A stretch of 64,000 nucleotides of DNA from Pseudomonas reidholzensis (GTDB lineage Bacteria; Pseudomonadota; Gammaproteobacteria; Pseudomonadales; Pseudomonadaceae), in the NCBI RefSeq assembly GCF_900536025.1, contig NZ_UNOZ01000028.1, positions 62,001-126,000 on the forward strand, read 5' to 3'. Position 1 is the first letter of the stretch. Each line of letters opens with the position of its first letter. The notes under the pieces were generated by a model that saw nothing but the letters and a program-made list of their open reading frames with translations, was not told the DNA's origin and did not search any database. Both the position numbers and the translations under genes were made by a program. Below, piece by piece: positions 34,221 to 40,864 of the stretch.

Positions 34221-35696
34221 TCAATCCTCCGCCTGGTCCTCGCCGCCCTGCCGGCTCATGCCGTACTTGCGCATCTTCTCGACCAAGGTGGTCCGGCGAA
34301 TCCGCAGACGCTCCGCCGCACGCGCCACGATGCCATTGGCATCATCCAGCGCCTGCTGGATCAGGCCTTGCTCCAGGTTACCCAGGTAGTCCTTGAGGTC
34401 CAGCCCTTCAGGCGGCAGCATGGCATGCCCAGGGAAGCTCGGCGCATGGCCGTTGATCGCCACGCGCTCTTCGAGATCGCTGCGCAGGCTGTCGACCAAT
34501 TGCTCGTCTTCGTCGTCGACATAGCGGAATTTCTTCGGCAGCTCCGAGACACCGATCACGCCATAGGGATGCATGATCGCCATGCGCTCGACCAGGTTCG
34601 CCAGCTCGCGCACGTTGCCCGGCCAGCCGTGCCGGCAGAGCGACATGATCGACGCCGAATTGAAGCGGATCGAGCCACGCTTCTCGTGCTCCATGCGCGA
34701 GATCAGCTCGTTCATCAGCAACGGGATGTCCTCGACGCGCTCGCGCAGCGGGGCCATCTCGATGGGGAACACATTCAGCCGATAGTAGAGGTCTTCGCGG
34801 AAGGTCCCCTCTTCGATCATGTTCTCGAGGTTCTTGTGCGTTGCGGCGATGATCCGCACATCGATGCTCTGGGTCTTGTTGCTGCCGACCCGCTCGAAGG
34901 TACGCTCTTGCAGCACGCGCAGCAGCTTGACCTGCATCGGCAGCGGCATGTCGCCGATCTCGTCGAGGAACAGGGTACCGCCGTTGGCCAGCTCGAAGCG
35001 CCCGGCACGGCTGGTGATCGCCCCGGTAAAGGCGCCCTTCTCATGACCGAACAGCTCGCTCTCGAGCAGCTCCGCCGGGATCGCACCGCAGTTGACCGGC
35101 ACGAACGGTGCCTCGCGACGCTTGGAGTGGTAGTGCAGGTTGCGCGCCACGACTTCCTTGCCGGTACCCGACTCACCCAGGATCAGCACGCTGGCATCGG
35201 TGTCCGCGACCTGCTGCATCATCTGCCGCACATGCTGGATCGCCCGACTGGTGCCGACCAGGCTGCGGAACAGGTTGGTTTCGCGCTGGCGGCCGCGCTC
35301 GCGCGCCTGGTCGTACATCTCGCGATAAACCTGGGCACGGTGCAGCGAGTCGAGCAACTGGCTGTAGCTCGGCGGCATCTCGAGATTGGACAGGACCCGC
35401 CGGCGCAGCTCTTCCGGGAACTCCGCAGAAGAATTGTCACCCAACAGCAGCACCGGAAGGAACTCATCCCAGGCAGCCACTGTCTTAAGCACCCCTAGCA
35501 CCGTGGCCGGTGCACTGACGGCGCCGATAAGGACACAGAGCACTTCACGACTCGAAGACAAAGACTCTACCGACTGCTGCCAGTCCTGGCTCGAGCAGGG
35601 CAGGTTTTCTTCGCCGAGAAAGTTCAGCACCACCGCGAGATCGCGGCGGCGGGCGCTGTCGTCATCGATCAGGAGAATCTTGGTTTCACGCCACAT
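34221..35696 (-). CDS. fleQ: Master flagellar regulator FleQ
   Basis: This 491-aa sigma-54 enhancer-binding protein has an N-terminal degenerate receiver-like FleQ domain with no phospho-Asp. The AAA+ domain has Walker A GESGTGKE at 174-181 and the sigma-54 contact GAFTGA, and the C-terminal Fis helix-turn-helix is IVARAAERLRIRRTTLVEKM. The LFRS motif at 142-145 is the known c-di-GMP-binding segment, so c-di-GMP control is expected. FleN should antagonise it. It is monocistronic between fliT and a REP-like pair, and no sigma-54 promoter is seen upstream. Confidence 0.97.
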   Translation of the reverse strand: MWRETKILLIDDDSARRRDLAVVLNFLGEENLPCSSQDWQQSVESLSSSREVLCVLIGAVSAPATVLGVLKTVAAWDEFLPVLLLGDNSSAEFPEELRRRVLSNLEMPPSYSQLLDSLHRAQVYREMYDQARERGRQRETNLFRSLVGTSRAIQHVRQMMQQVADTDASVLILGESGTGKEVVARNLHYHSKRREAPFVPVNCGAIPAELLESELFGHEKGAFTGAITSRAGRFELANGGTLFLDEIGDMPLPMQVKLLRVLQERTFERVGSNKTQSIDVRIIAATHKNLENMIEEGTFREDLYYRLNVFPIEMAPLRERVEDIPLLMNELISRMEHEKRGSIRFNSASIMSLCRHGWPGNVRELANLVERMAIMHPYGVIGVSELPKKFRYVDDEDEQLVDSLRSDLEERVAINGHAPSFPGHAMLPPEGLDLKDYLGNLEQGLIQQALDDANGIVARAAERLRIRRTTLVEKMRKYGMSRQGGEDQAED

Positions 35697-35865
35697 GCAA
35701 TAGCAACTTCCCTAGTCATATCGGCGCCCGATAGGGCGTGCTCGACATCATTCCGACTGAATGGTCAGTGTTCGGACGTCTGAAATTCGAATACAGCCAC
35801 TAGTAAAGTCAAAAAAAACCACACAGTCAAATTTATGGCGCGCAGCTCTTTGTATCTCATCAGTG
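35697..35865. promoter_or_regulatory. fleQ upstream/leader region
   Basis: This 169-bp gap between fleQ and fliT contains a small perfect hairpin (CGCCCTATCGGGCG on the minus strand, about 35733-35746). A TTGACT word (35807-35812, minus strand) could serve as a sigma-70 -35 element, but the -10 is unclear. No sigma-54 motif is present. Confidence 0.35.
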
Positions 35866-36162
35866 TCAGCTGAACAGATGGTATACCTTAGCCGCGTTTT
35901 TCGCCTGACGGATTTGCATCATCTCGTCGACTATTGTCTGACGTTCGCCGCTTGCAACTTCGATCAGGTGCCGGTAGACCTCGAGCAACTGCTCAAGGCT
36001 CTCCCGCACCGCCCCTTCGTTGTGCGACGCTTCGGCCAGCACGTCCTCGACGCACAGCCGACACTCGAGGTCGAGTTCGCCCACTGCATCCCAGTCGCGG
36101 CCGGCCAATGCCGTCAGCAGCGCTTGCCGGGTCTGCTCGATACGCTCGATCACCTCGCTCAT
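35866..36162 (-). CDS. fliT: Flagellar protein FliT (FliD chaperone)
   Basis: This 98-aa helical protein sits immediately after fliS. The pattern of three amphipathic helices (VIERIEQTRQALLTALAGRD, EGAVRESLEQLLEVYRHLIE, QTIVDEMMQIRQAKNAAKVY) and the position fit FliT, the chaperone for the filament cap protein FliD. Sequence conservation in the family is low, so the name leans on context. Confidence 0.8.
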   Translation of the reverse strand: MSEVIERIEQTRQALLTALAGRDWDAVGELDLECRLCVEDVLAEASHNEGAVRESLEQLLEVYRHLIEVASGERQTIVDEMMQIRQAKNAAKVYHLFS

Positions 36163-36177
36163 GACACGCTCCTTGAA

Positions 36178-36573
36178 TCAGCCTTCAGGCTGTTGGTCGG
36201 CGATCGCATCCCAGCCTTCCTTGACCGTGATCAGCAGGCGCGCGACTTCGTCGATGATCGCCGGGTCGGTCTTCAGGTTGGCTTCGACCAGGCGGCGGCT
36301 CATGTAGGTGTAGAGGTTGTCCAGTTCAGCCAGGCTCTCGGCGTGGTTTTCCAGGTCAAGACCTTCACGCAGGCCGCCGATGATATCGATGGCCTTGCCC
36401 AACAGGATGCCCTTCTGGGCAATATCATTGCGCGCAATCGCGCCCTTGGCCTGAGCCAGGCGATCAAGACCACCTTGCATGAGCATTTGCACCAGGCGAT
36501 GCGGGCTGGCCTCAGAGGTCTGCGCCGCGCCGTTTACTTTCTGGTACTGCCGAAGGGCCAACATCGGGTTCAT
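36178..36573 (-). CDS. fliS: Flagellin chaperone FliS
   Basis: This 131-aa protein has the FliS start MNPMLALRQYQKVN and the core helices SPHRLVQMLMQGGLDRLAQA and YTYMSRRLVEANLKTDPAII. It binds the C-terminus of FliC to prevent premature polymerisation. The ATG at 36573 is preceded by GAGG. The frame further upstream runs through the promoter region. It has its own sigma-28 promoter behind the fliD terminator. Confidence 0.95.
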   Translation of the reverse strand: MNPMLALRQYQKVNGAAQTSEASPHRLVQMLMQGGLDRLAQAKGAIARNDIAQKGILLGKAIDIIGGLREGLDLENHAESLAELDNLYTYMSRRLVEANLKTDPAIIDEVARLLITVKEGWDAIADQQPEG

Positions 36574-36613
36574 GGATCTACCTCGTTGCAGCGAAAAAGG
36601 TTGCGTATACCCT

Positions 36614-36644
36614 GTATATCGCCGCCGCGTCAAAAAACTTTAGC
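36614..36644 (-). promoter_or_regulatory. Predicted sigma-28 (FliA) promoter of fliS
   Basis: The minus strand has TAAAGTTT, 11 bases, then GGCGATAT, closely matching TAAAGTTT-N11-GCCGATAA. It sits about 45-70 bp upstream of the fliS start, between the fliD terminator and fliS. Confidence 0.72.
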
Positions 36645-36649
36645 GGCAA

Positions 36650-36690
36650 AACAAAAAGCCCGGTGCGTCTAACGGACGCTACCGGGCTTG
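36650..36690 (-). terminator. Rho-independent terminator after fliD
   Basis: The minus strand reads AAGCCCGGTAGCGTCC, loop, then GGACGC-ACCGGGCTT followed by TTTGTTTT. It lies directly downstream of the fliD stop. Confidence 0.88.
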
Positions 36691-36708
36691 TTGTTCAGCA
36701 ATGACAGG

Positions 36709-38109
36709 TCAGGATTTCTTGGCCTGCGCGTTGAGCGCTTCGAAGATCGAGGTGATCTGATCAGCCTGGGCTTTCATCTTGCCCAAAGCGGTATCCAGAG
36801 CAACGTACTTCTTGGTCAGCGCCTCGGTCAGCGACTCGGTGCGACGATCCAGCGCAGCCTGCTGATCGGCCAGGCTCTTGGCAACCTTGTCCAGGTTGGC
36901 TTTGCGCGTGGCCAGGCTACCGTCGGTGGCGTTGTACGGTTCGATGGCCTTGTTCATGCGCTCGAAGATGCCATTGGTGCCGGTGAACAGTGCCTGCACC
37001 TCATTACCCAGCTTCTTGTCGTTCATGGCCGAAGTGAACTTGGTACTGTTGAACTCCAGGGTACCGTCTTTCTGGGTGTTGATACCCAGCTGGCTGAGGG
37101 TGGTCAGGCGATCACCTCCCCCCATCTCGGACATCACACCGCGCACATCGGAGAGCAACGAACGCGTGGTCGGGTCGTTGGTCAGCGAACCCAGCACCAG
37201 GTTGCCATCTTCATCGGTGCTGGTCTTGGTCAGGGCGGTGACAGCTTTCTGCAGGGTGTTGTAAGCGTCGACAAAGGCCTGCACCGAGGTCTTCAGACCA
37301 TCGTTGTTGGCCGCCACAGTGACCTTGGTAGCCACGCCGGCAACGCTGGCGCCGTTCAGCTCGAGGCTGATACCACTGACTGCATCCTGGATGGTGTTGG
37401 AGGCGCTTTTCACCTCCAGACCATCAATCAGCACCACCGCATCCTTGGCCGCCTCGGTAATGTAGCCGGCGCCTTCGGTTTTCATCGACTTGGTGCCGTC
37501 GATTTCCAGCTTGGTGATACCGCTGACCGAAATGTCACTTCCAGCACCAGTGGTGGCTGAGCCAAGCACCAGACGTGCACCATCTTCACCGGTGATGATG
37601 TTGGCGGAGAAACCCGAAGTGCCCAGCTCTTTGTTGATCTGATCGCGAACGGTCTGCAGGGTAGCGTCGTCGCCGACGGTGACCTTGTAGGTCTTGCCGC
37701 CCTGCTCGATGATCAGGTCGCCTGGAGGAATCGACTCACTGGCGCCGCCACTGAAGGCCTGGCTGGCCACCTTGGAGCTGGTGGCAAGGTTTTTCACTTC
37801 GATAGCGTAGCTACCGGCCACTGCAGTGTTGCCGGCGGTAGCCTTGACCACACTGTCGCTGGCCGACGTCGCGGCAAACGCATTGAAAGACGGCGCCGCC
37901 TTGTCGTTGAGCTTGCCCATGGCGGTGGTAAAAGCAGTAAGGGCACTGCGCAAGGCTCCAACGCCAGAGATGTAGGCGGTGTTGTAGCTGGACTGCCGGG
38001 CCAACTGCGCAGTCTTGGCAGCCGTGTCGGACTCCACCAGCACCTTGACGATGTTGGTGATGTTCAGCCCGGAGCCAATACCCAAGTCGGAAACGATCGA
38101 GCTTGCCAT
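36709..38109 (-). CDS. fliD: Filament cap protein FliD
   Basis: This 466-aa hook-associated protein 2 has an N-terminal helical domain (DLGIGSGLNITNIVKVLVES) and a variable D2/D3 middle. The C-terminal helices include FVDAYNTLQKAVTALTKTST and YVALDTALGKMKAQADQITS. It caps the growing filament and can act as an adhesin. Motif YNTLQKAV is common in the family. It lies after flaG in the fliC-flaG-fliD order with its own terminator, and no clear promoter was found in the 80-bp gap before it. Confidence 0.95.
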   Translation of the reverse strand: MASSIVSDLGIGSGLNITNIVKVLVESDTAAKTAQLARQSSYNTAYISGVGALRSALTAFTTAMGKLNDKAAPSFNAFAATSASDSVVKATAGNTAVAGSYAIEVKNLATSSKVASQAFSGGASESIPPGDLIIEQGGKTYKVTVGDDATLQTVRDQINKELGTSGFSANIITGEDGARLVLGSATTGAGSDISVSGITKLEIDGTKSMKTEGAGYITEAAKDAVVLIDGLEVKSASNTIQDAVSGISLELNGASVAGVATKVTVAANNDGLKTSVQAFVDAYNTLQKAVTALTKTSTDEDGNLVLGSLTNDPTTRSLLSDVRGVMSEMGGGDRLTTLSQLGINTQKDGTLEFNSTKFTSAMNDKKLGNEVQALFTGTNGIFERMNKAIEPYNATDGSLATRKANLDKVAKSLADQQAALDRRTESLTEALTKKYVALDTALGKMKAQADQITSIFEALNAQAKKS

Positions 38110-38189
38110 GGTAGTGTCCCTCTCTACTTGTGCGGCCGCCCCGCTGGTGCAGGGCCGCCTCTATTCACTGCTGCAACACTCGGCGCCAA

Positions 38190-38561
38190 TTATGCCTTGG
38201 CGTCGAACAGCAGACTATTGACATCGCTCAGACTGCTGGCGATGCGCAGCGCCTCTTCCGAGGGCAACTGACGAATCAGCTCACCAGTCTCGCTGGCGAT
38301 GACCTTGACCACTATCTTGCCGGAATCTTCATCAGTGGAGAATTCCAGATTGCGTCGAGAGGTGCTCAAGAATTTTTCGATTTCCGATACCGCGTTGCGT
38401 ACCTGTTCGGCATCAATCACCGACGAAGGTTCTTTCGCATCAGCGACTCGATGGGTATCCGCCGCACGGGTCACCGCTGTATCGGTAACGGGCTTGTCGG
38501 CGACCTGCTCGGCCGAACGCACGGCCGGGTAAGACAGGTTCAGCTTGACGCTCATGTCCAT
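38190..38561 (-). CDS. flaG: Flagellar protein FlaG
   Basis: This 123-aa FlaG-domain protein has a variable Ala/Asp-rich N-terminus and a conserved C-terminus (LEFSTDEDSGKIVVKVIASE, TGELIRQLPSEEALRIASSL). In other bacteria loss of FlaG alters filament length. The start is the ATG at 38561, with GAGGTG seven bases upstream, rather than the GTG at 38570. It is encoded between fliC and fliD and separated from fliC by a hairpin. Confidence 0.92.
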   Translation of the reverse strand: MDMSVKLNLSYPAVRSAEQVADKPVTDTAVTRAADTHRVADAKEPSSVIDAEQVRNAVSEIEKFLSTSRRNLEFSTDEDSGKIVVKVIASETGELIRQLPSEEALRIASSLSDVNSLLFDAKA

Positions 38562-38580
38562 GCCTACCACCTCGTAACGA

Positions 38581-38617
38581 AAAGGCGGGGGAGCGCCTCA
38601 ATGTGCACTCCCCCGCC
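38581..38617 (-). terminator. Hairpin terminator after fliC
   Basis: The minus strand reads GGCGGGGGAG, a 14-base loop, then CTCCCCCGCC followed by TTTTC. The 10-bp GC stem fits a strong, possibly partial, terminator that would set fliC mRNA above flaG. Confidence 0.8.
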
Positions 38618-38632
38618 GATGACCATCAGCGA

Positions 38633-39481
38633 TTACTGAAGCAGTTTCAGTACAGCGGATGGCAGCTGGTTGGCCTGAGCCAGAACCGAAGTCGACGCTT
38701 GCTGCAGAGTCTGCTGCTTGGTCAGCTGAGCGGTCTCAGAAGCGAAGTCGGTGTCCTGTACACGGCCACGAGCGGCTTCGGCGTTTTCGTTGATGTTTTG
38801 CAGGTTGTTGATGGTGCTGGTCAGACGGTTCTGCGAAGCACCCAGGTCAGCACGGTTGCTGTTGATGATTGCCAGAGCGTCGTCGATTGCACCTACAGCG
38901 GCGCTGAAGTTGGTTTCAGCCAGGGTGGAGCTGGAACCCTGAATGTTGATGCCCGAGGTAACACCCAGCGAGGTGGCGTCGAACTTCTGGCTCAGGTTGA
39001 TGGTGATCTGGTTGACGCCGCCGGTGTTCGAGCCGACCTGGAAGGTCATGGTCGAAGCCGAACCGTCCAGCAGGTTCTTGCCGTTCAGCTGGGTGCTGTC
39101 AGCGATACGGGTCAGCTCGGAAGCCATCGACTGGAACTCTTTGTCCAGAGCTTCACGGTCTTCAGCGCTGTTGGTGTCGTTTCGCGACTGGATAGCCAGT
39201 TCACGCATACGCTGCAGAATGTTGGTCTGCTCTTGCATCGCGCCTTCAGCGGTCTGGGCGATGGAGATACCGTCGTTGGCGTTTTTGATTGCCATGGTCT
39301 GACCGCGGATCTGCGAGGTCATTTTGTTAGCGATCTGCAGGCCAGCAGCGTCATCTTTAGCGCTGTTGATTTTCAGGCCGGAAGACAGACGAGTCATCGA
39401 AGTGCTGAGCGCGTCGGTAGCACGGTTCAGGTTCTTCTGAACGTTCAGGGAAGTAGTGTTGGTGTTAACGGTCAAAGCCAT
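38633..39481 (-). CDS. fliC: Flagellin FliC (short type)
   Basis: This 282-aa flagellin has conserved D0/D1 ends: N-terminal NTNTTSLNVQKNLNRATDAL and RMRELAIQSRNDTNS, C-terminal TDFASETAQLTKQQTLQQAS and the terminal LLQ. The middle is only about 100 residues and lacks large D2/D3 domains, so the filament surface is small. Ser/Thr in the centre (DGSASTMTF, QGSSSTLAE) are candidate glycosylation sites given the adjacent transferases. Residues 30-51 correspond to the flg22 elicitor region. Confidence 0.97.
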   Translation of the reverse strand: MALTVNTNTTSLNVQKNLNRATDALSTSMTRLSSGLKINSAKDDAAGLQIANKMTSQIRGQTMAIKNANDGISIAQTAEGAMQEQTNILQRMRELAIQSRNDTNSAEDREALDKEFQSMASELTRIADSTQLNGKNLLDGSASTMTFQVGSNTGGVNQITINLSQKFDATSLGVTSGINIQGSSSTLAETNFSAAVGAIDDALAIINSNRADLGASQNRLTSTINNLQNINENAEAARGRVQDTDFASETAQLTKQQTLQQASTSVLAQANQLPSAVLKLLQ

Positions 39482-39560
39482 GACGAATTCCTCGTTAATT
39501 GGGTACTACGGCTTCCGGCCTTGGCAATTCGCCCGGTGCGGCACAGAGAACCTTCGTAAT

Positions 39561-39591
39561 AGTTATCGTCGTCACAGCTCATTGCTTTAGC
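39561..39591 (-). promoter_or_regulatory. Predicted sigma-28 (FliA) promoter of fliC
   Basis: The minus strand has TAAAG, with TAAA and GACGATAA separated by 15 bases (consensus TAAA-N15-GCCGATAA). The fliC start codon is about 80 bp downstream. Confidence 0.85.
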
Positions 39592-39676
39592 GGATTTTCA
39601 ACAATTTTTGGTGGCATCCGGCCAGCCCAATGAAATCAAGGAGTTGACGCCAAGTTTCAGACGTCGGCACAGCCAA

Positions 39677-39708
39677 TAAAAACGCCGCCTGAAAAGGCGG
39701 CGTTTGTT
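39677..39708 (-). terminator. Rho-independent terminator after the KAS III-like gene
   Basis: The minus strand reads AACGCCGCC TTTTCA GGCGGCGTT TTT. It isolates the upstream gene from the fliC promoter. Confidence 0.88.
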
Positions 39709-39728
39709 CACCCGCTCGGCGGGTCCCG

Positions 39729-40664
39729 TCAGTCGCGGCGCTCGATGATCGCCGAACCCCATGACAGGCCAACACCAAAGCCGCTCAAGGCGACGCGTCG
39801 ATGCTGCGAGCCCAGCACGTGCTTCTCCAGCAACAGCGGAATGCTCGACGAGACCGTATTGCCGGTCTCGACCATATCCTTGACGAAGCGCTGCTTGTGC
39901 TCGCCCTCCTTGAAACGCAACGACACCGCATCGACGATCGCTGCACTGCCCTGATGCAGGCAATACAGATCGATGTCAGTGGCCTGCAACGCGCTGGCAT
40001 CGAGCAGTTGCTGCAGATGCGCGGGGATCTTCACCAAGGCGAAGTTATACACCTGACGCCCGTTCATGAAGAACTTGCCGTCGGTGGTGCGCAAATGCTC
40101 GGCCCCGGCGCCGTCACTGCCAAACAGTGCCTTGCCCAACTGCCAGCGGGCATCCTCGCCCATCCAGGTAGCGGTCGCGGCATCGCCAAACAGCATGGTG
40201 GTGTTGCGATCTTCCGGATCAACGATTTTCGAATACGGATCGGCCGTGATCAGCAGGCCATTCTTCAGGCCTGCGGCTTCCATGAAGCCCTTCATGGCGT
40301 ACAGACCGTAGACGTAGCCCGAGCAGCCTAAAGAAATGTCGAAAGCAGCGACGTGGGTTGCCAGGCCGAGCTTGTGCTGAACGATGGCAGCGGTGTGCGG
40401 CAGTCCTTCGGCGTCACCGTTCTGGGTGACGACAATCACTGCATCTATCGACGCCGGGTCCAGCGCCGGGTTGCCCGCGAACAGGGCCTTGGCGGCCTCG
40501 ACACAGAGGTCGGAGGTTTCCTGTTCCCGAGCCTTGCGCGGCAAGAACGTCGAACCAATCTTGCCGAAGATGAAATCCTGATCCTTACCGAACTTCGCAC
40601 CCTGAGCGTAATTGTCAACGCCCTCGACAGGTACGTAGCTGGCGATGCTTTTGATGCCAATCAT
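39729..40664 (-). CDS. KAS III (FabH)-like 3-oxoacyl-ACP synthase of the flagellin glycosylation island
   Basis: This 311-aa thiolase-fold enzyme has the FabH triad: Cys114 (SLGCSGYVYG), His237 (YCLHQGSAAI) and Asn269 (VETGNTVSSS). The His motif ends in GS where FabH has AN. Its position between the glycosyltransferases and fliC matches the third gene of the P. syringae flagellin glycosylation island, which is FabH-like and affects the glycan. It probably builds or transfers a short acyl group for the amino sugar, which is inference. A weak sigma-54-like motif lies upstream. Confidence 0.88.
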   Translation of the reverse strand: MIGIKSIASYVPVEGVDNYAQGAKFGKDQDFIFGKIGSTFLPRKAREQETSDLCVEAAKALFAGNPALDPASIDAVIVVTQNGDAEGLPHTAAIVQHKLGLATHVAAFDISLGCSGYVYGLYAMKGFMEAAGLKNGLLITADPYSKIVDPEDRNTTMLFGDAATATWMGEDARWQLGKALFGSDGAGAEHLRTTDGKFFMNGRQVYNFALVKIPAHLQQLLDASALQATDIDLYCLHQGSAAIVDAVSLRFKEGEHKQRFVKDMVETGNTVSSSIPLLLEKHVLGSQHRRVALSGFGVGLSWGSAIIERRD

Positions 40665-40771
40665 TGTGGCTTCCCGATGGAAATGGCAAAAATAGGCGGG
40701 CGTGGGGCCGTGGCCGCTAGTCGTGCATGCCGCGCCAGCATGGCTACCCGCTGACTCTATAGAGTAGAGAT

Positions 40772-40789
40772 GCGCGTTCCGACTGCCAA
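40772..40789 (-). promoter_or_regulatory. Possible sigma-54 promoter of the KAS III-like gene
   Basis: The minus strand reads TTGGCAGTCGGAACGCGC. GG-N10-GC spacing is correct and TGGCA matches, but the -12 part is ACGC, not TTGC. The leader would be about 100 bases. Confidence 0.35.
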
Positions 40790-40796
40790 GTCACGG

Positions 40797-40857
40797 TTGT
40801 GACAAATACGTCACGCGCAACGCCGGCCTGCAGTCAGTTGCAGGCCGGCGTTGCGCG
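40797..40857 (-). terminator. Very strong hairpin between the giant transferase gene and the KAS III-like gene
   Basis: A perfect 19-bp stem (CGCGCAACGCCGGCCTGCA and its complement) with a 6-base loop, 40814-40857, starts 7 bp after the stop of the upstream gene. No U-tract follows on the minus strand. Instead a second palindrome, GTGAC-GTATTT-GTCAC, overlaps it. Confidence 0.6.
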
Positions 40858-40864
40858 CCGCACG

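Noticed and set aside
38169..38190. Possible sigma-54 promoter of fliD at the end of flaG (TTGGCGCCGAGTGTTGC)
   Set aside because: The spacing between GG and GC is 11 bases rather than 10, so I do not list it as a promoter.
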